Below are positions 33,701 to 44,104 of a stretch of DNA of 64,000 bases, piece by piece. The notes under the pieces were generated by a model. That model worked only from the letters and a program-made list of their open reading frames with translations, did not search any database and had not been told where the DNA came from. Source of the stretch: Odontesthes bonariensis (taxonomy: Eukaryota > Chordata > Actinopteri > Atheriniformes > Atherinopsidae); NCBI RefSeq assembly GCF_027942865.1, contig NC_134509.1:4056754-4120753 (forward strand), given 5' to 3'. The first letter of the stretch is position 1. Each line of letters begins with the position of its first letter. Position numbers and translations under genes: made by a program.

Positions 33701-36288
33701 TGAGGAAATATGTTTGCCTTTCAGACACCGATGAGACTGCCGAAGTTTCCTCTCATCAGCAACTGAAGGACAACACGGTGAGAAAACGCTTCATGATACT
33801 GCACAGAGACATCTGATATTTCATGCTAACACTGATTGGTTTGCCTGCGCCAGGGAGGGGATTAATTAGGGAGTATTGAAGTCGGAAGTGTCCAATAAAT
33901 GTTTCTGATACTCCAGTTTATGTTTTTTAACAAATCAGTCACAGTTCAAGGGAAAGAATTGCTGTCTTATCGGCCTTCAAAATGTATTGTTTCTGACTAC
34001 GTTAAGTAGGGCATTCAGACTTGTCAAAACTTTCCATGATTTATCTAAAGGAGAAGTCTCACTGATTGATTGATTGATTTTATTTATTTTTTAAAGTGTT
34101 TATTTAGTCCTCAGGGCTCTTTGATACTTATGAATTATTTTCATAATACAAAACCCAGTTTGTTGCTGGCAGTGTTGGTCAAGTTACTTTTAAAAATTAA
34201 TTAGTTATAGTTACTAGTTACTGCTCCCAAAAAGTAATTGAGTTAGTAACTCAGTTACCACATTGTAAAAGTAATTAGTTACTCAGCAAAGTAACTTTGG
34301 CGTTATTTTTTGTGTTCTATAACGCTGTTACGTTCTATAACATCTTTAACATCAAATATGTTTATATTAACTGATTGAACTCATTCAAGGTAAACACAAG
34401 AAACTTGTGCTAAAGGGAAAATAAATGAGACCAGACTCAGTGAATATTTCCCTATACTCCCTATATAGAAGATATAAAAACACTAAATACAGTAATTTAG
34501 AACATTCGGTATTTATTTGAACTCAATAGATTGCAGTCTGCCATATGATGCATAGAAATAAATTAATAAATAAATTCTGACCCGAAAAATCGAGTGTTGT
34601 TTGTTTTCGAGTGGCTCCGTCTCCTTCGCTGGGGCTCATGCTAGCTGCATTTGGGCCTGGGGTTGGGTTAGCTAGCTGCATTTGGGCCTGGGGTTGGGTT
34701 AGCTAGCTGCATTTGGGCCTGGGGTTGGGTTAGCTATCTGCATTTGGGCCTGGGGTTGGGTTAGCTATCTGCATTTGGGCCTGGGGTTGGGTTAGCTATC
34801 TGCATTTGGGCCTGGGGTTTGGTTAGCTAGCTGCATTTGGGCCTGGGGTTGGGTTAGCTAGCTGCATTTGGGCCTGGGGTTGGGTTAGCTAGCTGCATTT
34901 GGGCCTGGGGTTGGGTTAGCTAGCTGCATTTGGGCTTGGGGTTGGGTTAGCTAGCTGCCTTTGGGCCTGGGGTTGGGTTAGCTAGCTGCATTTGGGCCTG
35001 GGGTTGGGTTAGCAGCTGCAGAAGCAACAAGTGCTTCATATTTGCATGGGTTGATGTGAGGTGCTTCATTAGATTTGAGTTACTTGAGGCAGACGTGGAT
35101 AAAGTTTTATTCCCTGGGCATAGCGTGCATGTTACATACACATTCTTGCCTTTTATCTCCACGAGTGAGAAGTAGTGCCGGTACTTCCAGTTAGAGAACG
35201 CTACCTTTGAACTTCCCTGGCTCGTCGCCATTGTCGCTGTTTAGTAGTCGTCAGCGCGTGCAGTGAGACAGCGTGAGCAGGACATCCGCCCACACAGCCA
35301 ATCATCATCGCATTTGCAACGGTGTCATCATCCCCACCCCTGCTCTCTCCAGGCAGCTGATGTGTAGCCGAAAGCCTACAACCAAAGTGTAGTAACGCGC
35401 CACTTTATATTCTCAGGAACGATAACGGCGTTGTAACGATGGGAAAAGTGATTAATTAGATTACTCCGTTACTGGAAAAATAACGCCGTTATACTTAAAC
35501 GCTGTTACTCCCAACACTGGTTGCTGGTGCATGTTCAAACTTAGAAAAATAAAATGCACTTTAAAAAAAAGCCTGGATACTATCTTATCATACTTGCTTT
35601 TCTCAGAGTGAGAAACTATGAGACCACCTGGCTGCTGGTGTTGTTCAAGGTTCACTCAGAAGAGGGGAACGGTTATGATCCCTCAGTAAGAAACACAGAG
35701 GTTTCATCATATCTGGTGCTGATATATAAACTACCTACAAAGAAATGCCAGTGAAGCAGAAAGTGATAACTCTTTGAAGTCTGTATGAGTTCATGCAGGT
35801 GAATTTGACTTCAAAGTTACTAAACCTGCTCAAGTGATCACATGATAATGTAATTTATTTATTTTTCCTTATCTAAATGTCTGTTTCAGAAACTGAAACT
35901 GTCCCTCCCCCAAAATAGAATTCAGTCCTTGTGTTCTGTGTTGTACATGTACCTCTTTGTAGGAAAACTAAAAAATAAAAATGTTGAATACGGCAACATC
36001 ACTGCCAGTAACTTAGCTGCCTCTGTTAAAACTTTCCTTTATCTCTGCTCCTTCTCGTAGCCTCTCTGCGACCGCCTGGACACCTTCCGCCTGGACACCA
36101 CCCTTGTAGGAAAGCAGCCAAATCTGGTCCAGTTCCCCCCTGACTTCCAGCCAATTCCCTGCAAGCCTCTCTTCTTTGATCTTGCCCTCAACCACGTGGC
36201 CTTCCCACCGCTGGATGACAAGGTGGAGCAGAAGGGCAAGGGCGGTCTGACCGGCTACATCAAGGGCATCTTTGGCTTTGGCAGCTAA
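21702..36288 (+). CDS. srp68: signal recognition particle subunit SRP68
   Basis: Binds SRP RNA and heterodimerises with SRP72 in the cytosolic particle that targets secretory proteins to the ER. Coding exons: 21702-21789, 22198-22264, 22543-22656, 23613-23808, 24258-24340, 24426-24535, 24659-24738, 25394-25534, 27854-27952, 28051-28115, 29357-29510, 32514-32608, 33313-33442, 33537-33612, 33725-33777 and 36061-36288, giving 592 residues with consistent phases (human 627). Conserved blocks: LQIIKESQQQHGLRHGDYQR, MEAERAWSYAMQLKQEANTE, ISPNIRYCAYNIGDQ, MSEVEWRGRSVPVKIDK, RPQDLIRLYDIILQ, CFFIAQSYVLVKKWSEALVL, FFDLALNHVAFPPLDDK and C-terminal GYIKGIFGFGS. The N-terminus lacks most of the glycine-rich stretch of human SRP68, which explains the shorter length. 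Confidence 0.97.
21790..22197 (+). other. srp68: U12-type (minor spliceosome) intron 1 of srp68
   Basis: The donor reads GTATCCTT (21790-21797), the exact U12 5' splice-site consensus, instead of the GTRAGT used elsewhere in the gene. TTTCTTAAC at 22177-22185 matches the U12 branch-site consensus TTCCTTAAC at all but one position, and its branch adenosine lies about 12-13 nt from the AG at 22196-22197, the short spacing typical of U12 introns. No long polypyrimidine tract precedes the acceptor. Confidence 0.85.
22284..22345 (-). mobile_element. 62-bp LINE-tail fragment just inside srp68 intron 2
   Basis: Begins with the AAATC repeats and aaatttatttatatagcaca, and breaks off at aattcaaagtg, where unique sequence resumes. 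It starts only about 19 bp after the exon 2 donor. It is the shortest copy of the family in the window. Confidence 0.7.
22748..23311. mobile_element. TTAA-inserting element with long inverted repeats in srp68 intron 3
   Basis: TTAA at 22744-22747 and 23312-23315 flanks a segment that begins AGGAGAATTCCGGCCATTT and ends with its reverse complement. The inverted repeats extend about 110 bp (both contain the complementary phrases catctgttggagacccaggg and gcatgaaaatttctcgcggt). TTAA duplications suggest piggyBac- or Kolobok-type mobilisation. No transposase is encoded in its 564 bp. Confidence 0.85.
23883..24080 (-). mobile_element. L2-like LINE 3' tail, antisense in srp68 intron 4
   Basis: Same tail as at 21246-21525, with a deletion removing part of the middle (aataatataaagagaaac). 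It starts about 75 bp downstream of the exon 4 donor and is antisense to srp68. Confidence 0.8.
24765..25166 (-). mobile_element. L2-like LINE 3' end with ORF remnant, antisense in srp68 intron 7
   Basis: On the minus strand 24942-25166 encodes a C-terminal reverse-transcriptase fragment: EYKPSRALRSADSGQIVEP, then AAFSCYAAHNWNKLPAEL and FKSRLKKILFR. A (G)9 tract lies near 24919-24928. It is a second, related subfamily to the 21246 copy. Confidence 0.8.
25535..27853 (+). other. srp68: srp68 intron 8, no gene seen
   Basis: A 2.3-kb intron. A fragment at about 26763-26880 (cacaagtcttgaaagtctta) is reminiscent of the TCTTAAA-rich transposon family at 2427 but too diverged to delimit. The rest is unique-looking AT-rich sequence without recognisable RNA genes. 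Confidence 0.6.
28374..29285. mobile_element. probable DNA-transposon remnant containing a 68-bp inverted repeat, srp68 intron 10
   Basis: The left end (gtagggctgaacgattatgg followed by taatctaattgcgat) resembles the start of a widespread fish hAT-like repeat. The right end is uncertain; a cagccc near 29277 could be the matching terminus. Inside it, 28843-28910 and 28990-29057 form an almost perfect inverted repeat. Confidence 0.45.
28843..29057. repeat. srp68: 68-bp arms of a near-perfect inverted repeat (hairpin)
   Basis: The arm 28843-28910 (acgtcactcccttgatctgg ... agacaacaaag) is the reverse complement of 28990-29057 with only a few mismatches, separated by 79 bp. Transcribed as part of srp68 intron 10 it would fold into a long double-stranded stem. 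Confidence 0.9.
29862..31963. repeat. srp68: 2.1-kb heptamer/octamer satellite in srp68 intron 11
   Basis: Built almost entirely from the units CATACTG, CATACTA and CATACTTA in irregular order, with occasional variants (CACACTTA, CATATTG, CATACTC). Because no unit or junction contains TAA, TAG or TGA on the plus strand, all three forward frames stay open, producing a spurious 737-residue frame of TYCILHTAYYILHT-type repeats. It is flanked by normal intron sequence and lies about 350 bp after the exon 11 donor. Confidence 0.97.
32743..32873. repeat. srp68: srp68 intron 12 segment with a rearranged copy in intron 15
   Basis: 32743-32789 (47 bp) recurs in inverted orientation at 35919-35965, while 32820-32873 (about 52 bp, containing gaatacggcaacatcactgc) recurs in direct orientation at 35964-36014. 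In intron 12 the two parts are separated by about 30 bp; in intron 15 they are adjacent. Confidence 0.85.
32886..33112 (-). mobile_element. L2-like LINE 3' tail, antisense in srp68 intron 12
   Basis: Starts tcagatttatttatatagca and runs through gcattaaaaatacataaaag to acatgagaaaagaaatgtct. Same family and orientation as the other srp68 copies. Confidence 0.8.
34170..35519 (-). mobile_element. hAT-type transposon with 8-bp target duplication and BED zinc-finger remnant
   Basis: Starts CAGTGTTGGTCAAGTTAC and ends GTTACTCCCAACACTG. Flanked by perfect GTTGCTGG duplications (34162-34169 and 35520-35527). On the minus strand 34947-35231 encodes 94 residues beginning MATSQGSSKVAF; the segment TCTLCPGNKTLSTSASSNS followed by LMKHLTSTH is a BED-type CxxC...HxxxxH zinc finger, the N-terminal DNA-binding domain of hAT transposases. 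The catalytic part is missing and a 31-bp minisatellite follows the finger. Located in srp68 intron 15. Confidence 0.93.
34640..35011. repeat. 31-bp minisatellite, 12 copies, inside the hAT element
   Basis: The unit is GCTAGCTGCATTTGGGCCTG followed by GGGTTGGGTTA. The array is exactly 12 x 31 bp, with small variants (GCTATC for GCTAGC in four units, CTTGGG or CCTTTG in single units). Its edge overlaps the 3' end of the minus-strand BED-finger reading frame. Confidence 0.95.
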
Positions 36289-37250
36289 GCCAGTGACTTC
36301 AACATGAGAACAACACGGCCCCAGGTTTCACAACCAACTCTGTCACTGGGGATCATTTCAGTTCCTTTTTAAAGTTCAATTTTTAGTGCCTATGTGTACA
36401 ACAGTTGGGCTGTGCAGCCCTCAGGAAGGCAGAGTGAATCTGATCTCTAAAGAAAAGATTATAGGCAACAAATGAAATCACTCTGAAGTAGCAATATGAC
36501 CCAAAGTTCCTCTGCCTGCTGTAATGATCCCATCAGCCAAAGCATACAGGCTGCGACTTTTCCCCTTCACAGGTTATCATGCTGTGGTATTCGCAGTTTG
36601 AGCCGAGTTATTAATCCCAAATTCTAGTTGGAGTAAAATAAGCCATTGCGGCATTCTTAGGTTATTTGTTCCAGTTATGTAAACGCCTTTGTGTATTTTT
36701 TTTTTCTTTCTTCGTGCGAGAGATGTTTTTTTCGTTGCTGTTCAAAAGATATAAAGTGGAGTAGTTATTCAACATCAGTGTGAAATTCCAGAAACGATCC
36801 TGAAAATTCCAACTGAATCATTTTATTAAGCACACTTGTCAGCTCTTTGGCTGCATCCCTGTTGTCTTCTGATTATGACGGCATTAAATTCTAGTAAATG
36901 ATTCAAAACCTCCCCAAATAACCTTTATCTTCACACACACATACCATCCTTAACACCTCAGTGATGCAAAAGAGAAATACATTTGATGTGTTGTTGAAAG
37001 AGAAGATTGGGACATAAATTTCAACCCCCCCCCCCCCCCTTTTTTTCTTTTTTTTTTTTTGCAGCGCTGTTGTTATATACTACCTTAGTTTTAGTTAAGT
37101 TTGTATTATAGACTAGCAAATTATAGTCTGCTTCACATTTGGCCTCACATTTACTATCACATCAGAAGGGTCCATCACGTTTGAATGGATGAATGAGCCT
37201 CTTTGAACACCCCGACAGCTTTCAGATTTTCTTTTCAGCAGAAGCCCCTA

Positions 37251-37712
37251 CTGCAGGTTTATCTGCAGGAGACTGCAGGTTTATCTGCAGGAGACTGCAG
37301 GTTTATCTGCAGGAGACTGCAGGTTTGTCTGCAGGAGACTGCAGGTTTGTCTGCAGGAGACTGCGGGTTTATCTGCAGGAGACTGCGGGTTTGTCTGCAG
37401 GAGACTGCGGGTTTATCTGCAGGAGACTGCGGGTTTATCTGCAGGAGACTGCGGGTTTGTCTGCAGGAGACTGCGGGTTTATCTGCAGGAGACTGCGGGT
37501 TTATCTGCAGGAGACTGCGGGTTTGTCTGCAGGAGACTGCAGGTTTATCGGCAGGAGACTGCGGGTTTATCTGCAGGAGACTGCAGGTTTGTCTGCAGGA
37601 GACTGCGGGTTTATCTACAGGAGACTGCAGGTTTGTCTGCAGGAGACTGCGGGTTTATCTGCAGGAGACTGCAGGTTTGTCTGCAGGAGACTGCGGGTTT
37701 ATCGGCAGGAGA
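37251..37712. repeat. 22-bp minisatellite, 21 copies
   Basis: The unit is CTGC(A/G)GGTTT(A/G)TCTGCAGG followed by AGA. The array is exactly 21 x 22 bp, differing mainly at two A/G positions. Most units carry one or two CTGCAG palindromes. The unit has no stop in any plus frame and a length not divisible by three, so two long chance reading frames (from 37193 and 37203) cross it. Confidence 0.95.
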
Positions 37713-38063
37713 CAGCAGCAGGCATTGAGGGAGGTTTAAGCAGCTTTTCATGAATCGCACCGCTTCTTAGTCCATGTTGAGTTGGACAAATGTCTTCAAC
37801 ACGAATCTGTGGAAGTGCTGGAAACATCTTTTGCTACCCGCTGTGTTTCAGGTGTGATGCAGACTCGCATCTATGTTCCACATTAAAGCTGATCACCTAT
37901 TCTTGTCTTTACGGGACCTGGTTTGCTTGCGATGCCAGGTGAAACACTATCTCTGTTTAAGAGTCTCTCACCCACTGGCACACTTAACTGTTTTGCTGAC
38001 TTCTTTTTATCTTTCCTTGATTTGTTTTGTTTTTCTCATTGTATTTTATGTTAAGAGTTGAAG

Positions 38064-38069
38064 AATAAA
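38064..38069 (+). promoter_or_regulatory. srp68: candidate distal srp68 polyadenylation signal
   Basis: AATAAA followed by a run of ordinary sequence. It is the first canonical hexamer after the srp68 stop; an ATTAAA variant lies closer at 36883. Confidence 0.5.
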
Positions 38070-38267
38070 GATGAACTTTACCTGCATACGGCTGGAAAAA
38101 TATTAATCAGGATCAGAAAGAGGAATGTATGATTTTTCGATTAGTCTCCAGCCATGTGATTAAAATATATTTGCAGCTAATTTGCAGTTTTCTCCGTGTT
38201 GTTCTTTCTCTACTTTATACACTAAAACTATTAACTACTTCTTGTGATCCAAAGATTTCTAGTTTAA

Positions 38268-39193
38268 CCCAGAAGAACCCACCGTGACACAGGTGGCACA
38301 CGCCCTTTAAATGTTCTGGAAAATTCCATGAAAAACTTTATCCTTGATTTCAACTCATGAATTGCCAGAGTGACCCATACTTAACATCCTGGTGGGTCAT
38401 GTGACAGGTCATGTGATTTAGTCTTCCCATAATAACATTTGCAACATGTCTGTGTGCCAGGTTACCACTACGGGCAGAGCTAGCTAAATTTAAATGGCTT
38501 GTTTTTGGTTGCTAAAGGAAAGATTCAAACCATTTAACACCCATTGACACATCTTTGACACTAGGGAGTGTTATTTTGAGAAAAATGTCAGAAATGTGTT
38601 CTATATAGTCTGTTTTATGTCCCCCATAATTTCCCTTGATGGAGAAATTATCCAGGTTCTTAACGCCCAATGTGACATATGCAGGGTGGCCGCGGGTCCT
38701 TAAAAAGTCTTAAATCAATTTTCCTGAAAATAAGACCTTAAAAACTATTAAATTGTCTTAAATTCAGATTGCATGGGTCTTAAATATTTGTGTATTTTTG
38801 ATCTAAAGGAACAGTATTTTTTTTTTTTTTTTAATATATTTACTTGATTTTATAAGCATTTGTTCATGGGACTTAAATGTTCTGAAAATATTGTAATAAA
38901 TTTAATTTAGGACAGTGATATTTTTTGTGATCTTTTCGCATGACACACATTTAGCCGATGTTCTTAAACTCAATTGTCATTTTACCATACTGTCAGTGTG
39001 TTTACTTGGTATTTCCATCGTACGTTTGGTCTTAAAAAAAAAAAGTCTTAAATTTAACTTGTTTATACCTGTATACACCCTGAATATGTCACATTACAGA
39101 TGTGTCTGTAATGCCAGAAATGTGTTCTATTTATTCTGTGTTATGACTCCCTTTATTTTCATTTAAGTAGAAATGGGTCCGGGTTCTTATGGG
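38268..39193. mobile_element. piggyBac-type nonautonomous element (TTAA/CCC ends)
   Basis: Flanked by TTAA at 38264-38267 and 39194-39197. The termini are CCCAGAAGAACCCACC and GGTCCGGGTTCTTATGGG, imperfect inverted repeats beginning CCC as in piggyBac elements. Its interior was interrupted by the CAGGGTG-ended transposon at 38682-39082. No coding capacity is left. Confidence 0.75.
38682..39082. mobile_element. nonautonomous DNA transposon with CAGGGTG ends, copy 2 (nested)
   Basis: Begins CAGGGTGGCCGCGGGTCC and ends TATACACCCTG. It is nearly identical to 2427-2855 apart from small indels. The bases on either side (aatgtgacatatg / aatatgtcacatt) are inverted repeats of each other instead of a direct duplication, so it sits at the centre of a palindrome. 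Confidence 0.8.
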
Positions 39194-41559
39194 TTAAACC
39201 TCACGTGTTGTTAAAAGGTAAATTTTTCGAGACCGTTGCGGTTGTCGCTGTTTCCTCGCACCTCTGTAGTGTGGGAGTGTGTGTAGTGTGGGAGTGTGAA
39301 TGGGAGTGTATCGGATGCCTCAGCAGGGTGTGTGTGCGCTTAGTTTTTTTTTTTTTTTTGTATCTGTATTTTCTTAAGTGTGAATAACTATACAGGTTTG
39401 ATAGTTTCAACCTGCTTTTGAGAAATGTTTTAGTTTTTTTTCTTCTTCGCGTCATCATTACGTGTAATTCAGTAATCCGTTGTCCCCTCCCTTTTAGCAC
39501 TGTTTAGTCTTGTTTGTCATTTTTTACTGGTTCCACCTGACTAGACCAAAAAAATGTGTGCCTTACTCAGGTCCTGTTTCATGCTTTTATATTCTATAAT
39601 CCGTTTGCTCACACAGTATGTCTTTGCTTTTGTTCGGTGACAAAAGAGCAACGTCTCACTGTTATTAAAAAGTTGCTACAGTGTTAACAAACATAAGACA
39701 TTTTTGTGATACAACACGTAATGAATCTGGTACTAAGGTCAAATGAAACCAAGTTTCACAGATACATAGATAGATGGATCCTTTTTTTATCCTGAAGGAA
39801 ATTCAAGCACTCACTGTAAGCATCAGAGGAACAAATTTGTAAAATTGGATGAAATCATCCACGCTGTACATAGTTAAGTGAAAGAGGCTGACACGCCCTC
39901 ATTGTGTTTCTTTGTCTCCTCAGTTAAACTGTTTGGAGCTGTTACACTAGCAGGAAGAGGTTTTTTAAATCATTTGGAATCGTTCAGTCTGCGAAGGTTA
40001 CTCTTCATCTGAAACTCAATTATAGACCAATACAATCTGACTAAATCCACTGGTACTCATAAAGTCTCCGTCTCAGTCTTTGCTGAGTTATTCCTCGTGT
40101 AGGCTGAAAGAGTAAATTAACTCTTAAAATTAAGTTGCCAAACAGCAACAGCCTTCATCAGCCACCGTCTGTAGCTGCTCTGGAGAATTGATCACCTGTC
40201 GGAAAAGAATGTGGACCATTCCTCTTCAGTTCATTCCAGCACATCCGCCTCCCCTCAGGTGCTGCCACTACCTCTGACTGGTTGAGGTCGAGTTTGTGCT
40301 AATTAGGAACAGCATTCTTGCTGGCTCGCAATTTAAAAAGGCACAGAATTCCTCGTTATAAGAAGACTGGAGGAAAGAAAAAACTGCAATTCAACAGAAT
40401 GTCATTATGTTACAGAGAGGGGAACCTCCAAACCTAAGTCATTATTATTTACTCAGTGTGACAACATGAAAATCACAGTGTTTGGGTTTCTTTTAGACGG
40501 TTTTTGTACATAATCGTGGCATAGATGAGACTGCATTTCATTTGGAGTTCCTGCAGAAATCTGTTATTTTAAAGGTTTCAAAATCTTTTTCCTGCTGCTC
40601 TACATAGTTTCCATCTTTATACTGACACCCATCCATGGGCGTTGCACCCGTGGGGGATGGGGGTGTTTCGACACCCCCACTTTTACAGTAGGATGGTTTC
40701 ACCTTTTTGAATTTTCAATGACCAAATAAAGTTTTAAAAAATCATAAAATGTGTTTTAAAGACCCTGTACCCTCTTTAGAATAATTCTATCCAGATTTTA
40801 GCAGTGCAACTATTGTAGTTTCCATATAGGATCTAGTTTAGGACGATCAAAATGCTAAAAAAAGCAGTAAAATGGCCCTGTTCTGCATTTTCACAAATCA
40901 GAAAAAGGTTTCACAAATTCCAAACAAGGTTTTAATGAATCTGTAGCCTCTTTAGAATAATTCCATCCAGATTTTAGCAGTGTAACTATTGTAGTTTCCA
41001 TACAGGATCTAGTTTAGGGCGATCACAATGACAAAAAATGCAGTGAAATGGCCCTTTATGCCCATCCATTTAATTTGCAAATTGGATGCCAACTTCAGCG
41101 TCGTGTCTATGGGCTTGATGTGGCACTCATGTGCCCCCCCTGGAACACCCCCACATTTAAAATCACTGCTCCACCCCTGATCTGGAGCTTATGCCAGTTG
41201 TCACTAGGCGAGTAGCGGGGTACACCCTGGACGGGTTGCCAGTCCATCACATGGCCAACCAGAGACAAACGAGACAAACAATGCCAGCTCACACTCCTAG
41301 AGTCAATTTAGAGACACCAGTTAACCTAACATGCATGTGTTTGGGCCGTGGGAGGAAGCCATACCCGGAGAGAAGCCATGCATGCACTGTGAGAACATGC
41401 CAACTCCACACAGAAAGAACCCAGCCACAGTTTGAACCAGGAACCCTCTTGCTGTGTGCTGACGGCGCTAACCGTCTTTACGTTGAGCCACAAGCTAAAT
41501 CTAAATTTGCTGATTTGACCTTGTTGCTTTTAGTTGGTTGGTTGGATTAGTTTAGGCCC

Positions 41560-41995
41560 AAAATACATCTGTGGTATGTTCAGAGAATATAAAGCCAGCA
41601 GAGCTCTTAGATCCAAGGACTCAGGTCAGCTGGTCCAGTCCAGAGTCCAGACTAAACATGGAGAAGCAGCATTTAGCTGTTATGCTGCAAACAAGTGGAA
41701 CAAACTGCCAGTGGAGATTAAACTTTCACCAAATGGAGACATTTTTAAATCCAGGTTAAAGACATTTCTGTTCTCATCTGTCTATGCATGAAATCTGCAC
41801 GATATCTTTGAATTTATCTGGACTGTTGCTTGTTTTTAAATTCATTTAAATGATTTTATTTGTTTCTCTTTATATTCTTTTATGTATTTTAATGCTTCTT
41901 GCACTCCCTGCTGCAATGCTTTTATTTTATGTGAAGCACTTTGAACTGTTTGTTCATGAAATTTGCTATATAGATAAATTTTATTTTATTTTATT
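41560..41995 (+). mobile_element. L2-like LINE 3' end with ORF remnant
   Basis: 41573-41791 encodes the C-terminal end of the reverse-transcriptase ORF (MFREYKASRALRSKDSGQL ... AAFSCYAANKWNKLPVEIK ... FKSRLKTFLFSS), ending at a stop and followed by the same 3' tail found elsewhere antisense. It shows that the antisense tails at 21246, 23883, 32886 and 47795 are LINE 3' UTRs. Confidence 0.85.
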
Positions 41996-42839
41996 TTAAT
42001 GTACAGCAGATTTGAGTGACTTGAGAGCAGTTTCATGTTGAAACACCTCAGCAACACAATGTGCATATATGTCGACATCTAAAGTGCTATGACACTCAGC
42101 ATGGATAATTAATGTAGCCAGATGATGCATCCCAAAGAGTGCGGTGATGCTTTGTCCCCTTTTACCTTGATTTTAAATTTTTTTGCGTCTTGTCTGACAT
42201 GAGACACTGACTTTGATCTTCTCACTTTTTGTCTTATGTGACCTGGTTTCCAAAAACAGTGGTTTAAGGAACTGCTCGGGATTCCATACTTTGAAGTAAC
42301 GAGTGGTGTAGTACACGAGTTAAAAAAAATATACCCACTTGTTTTTAGCTCATCACTGAGTATATCCATATCTGAATCCTATCTGGTGTACACATCCATT
42401 CAAGATTGTGCTCCAAGTTGATGTATTTTCAGTGGATTGGTTGGTTGGGTCCCTCTGATGGACCGGTCCAGAATGCACCCTGCTCCTCGCCCAATAACAG
42501 CTGGGATAGGCTCCAGTGCCCCTGCGACCCTAAACTGGATTAAGAGGGCATAGAAAATAGATGGATGTATGGTTAGGTTTAGGCGTGCAGTTCAGGCTTT
42601 TGAGTTCAAAATGTGTTTTACTCTTATGTCAAGTAGTAACTGATAGGTGACAGTGTGCAAATTCTATTTTCCCATTTTGGATCAACAAAATGTCACTGCT
42701 ATTACATTACACTATTTATACTTTTTATAGAAGGCCCTTATCATTTGGTGGACAAGCTACTTGGGGAAAAAAAAAATAGCAACATAGGGTCAGGAATTAA
42801 AAGTATATCCACTTCTCCTGGCATCACTACACCTCTGGT

Positions 42840-42842
<3 letters not shown>

Positions 42843-42897
<55 letters not shown>
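42843..42897. repeat. (TA)n microsatellite
   Basis: Uninterrupted TA dinucleotides over about 55 bp. A shorter interrupted TA/CA tract lies at 43263-43291. Confidence 0.98.
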
Positions 42898-42900
<3 letters not shown>

Positions 42901-44104
42901 AAAATTGGCTTTGTTCTTAGACACTATAAATGAAATAGTCTCTGTACTCTGTACTTTTCCATGCAGGAATGGGAAGACAAAACAATTGGGAAAGCCTGGG
43001 AAAGCAAGGGCAGATTCACACACACACATTGTTTGGCTGATCCAGAGAATATGACGAAGCATGTTGAACCTACTCATGTCCAATCATACTCGGTCGAGTG
43101 TGAGTCCAACCTATGAGGCTGTAAATGCAAATGATAACCGGAAATCGAGGCTCAGTCTGACGGATTTCCTGCGGGAGCTCGACGTGTGACTACCAATTAA
43201 CACTTTATTTAACTTGAGATTCCTCCGGCTTGTTCTTGAGCTGCCATCGAAAGAATCGATCTAACATATATATATATACATATATATATATGGTATCTGA
43301 GCAACATAAAAAGTATCTGTTTTTCCAGGCAGGTGGAAACACCCAGAGAGCAACACTTGATAGCTGGACCAATCAAATATGCGTGCTCTTGTCACAGGAA
43401 AGCTGCCCAGCTGCATTCCTCACCATGTTTTACTATTGTTGAAAAAGCTACAGGGAGACGCCCTAATCTTGAACGCCTTGCATGACTGTGCTGTAGATGC
43501 GACACAAGGGACTTTGCCATGTATATAAACCCGTTTGTATTTTCTGTATAGCATTATGACATGTACATCTCCATGAAAGAGCTTATGTAACAGACTTCCT
43601 GCTTGACCCTCCTGGTGTTTGATTGTTGACAGTACACACAGCGTGTCTGTGGCATGCAGAGGTGATCAGAACCCTCATGGAGGGTTGTGGTGCCAGTGTG
43701 AGGATGGAAAATAATCATTGTCAGCAGAATGTGTGAAGGAGTGGTCCCTCATTAAGATCAAATTTATTATCGTGAATACAGCGATAGACGAAATTTCTCC
43801 TCCGCTTTTAATCCATCCAGGTCGGCACCTGTTGAACACACACATGCACATGCACATGCACATGCACAGGGTCACACACTCATAGAGACAGATGCCATAT
43901 ACACTGGAGCGTGGGCAGCCATTCACAGCACCCGGGGAGCATGGGGGGTACGGTGGACTGACCCCCCTCCAGCTGTCAGTTTCACCAATCTTTTTGATTT
44001 GATCACTCTAACCACTGAGCCCATTAAAGATGTTTATAAATTATATCATGATGTACATTTAGACTTTTGACTCATAGTGATCATTGTATAAAATGTTGTT
44101 CCTT

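Larger units (their letters stand above)
36289..38069 (+). other. srp68: srp68 3' UTR (extent uncertain)
   Basis: After the stop at 36286-36288 the first hexamer is ATTAAA at 36883-36888. A canonical AATAAA occurs at 38064-38069, beyond a C/T tract (about 37023-37062) and the 22-bp minisatellite. If the distal site is used, the minisatellite is transcribed as part of the 3' UTR. Confidence 0.5.

Noticed and set aside
34947-35231. BED zinc-finger frame as a host gene
   Set aside because: It lies wholly within a hAT element bounded by an 8-bp target duplication and lacks the remaining transposase.
37251-37712. CRISPR-like regular array
   Set aside because: Units are directly contiguous without variable spacers and the genome is eukaryotic. 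The same holds for the 31-bp array at 34640-35011.
37193-37753. 186- and 178-residue overlapping frames with CRRLQVYLQETAG-type repeats
   Set aside because: A stop-free 22-bp tandem repeat read in several frames; no start context, splice sites or homology.
41420-41500. tRNA-like 'gtttgaaccaggaacc' sequence
   Set aside because: Belongs to a dispersed teleost repeat; no cloverleaf can be drawn around it.
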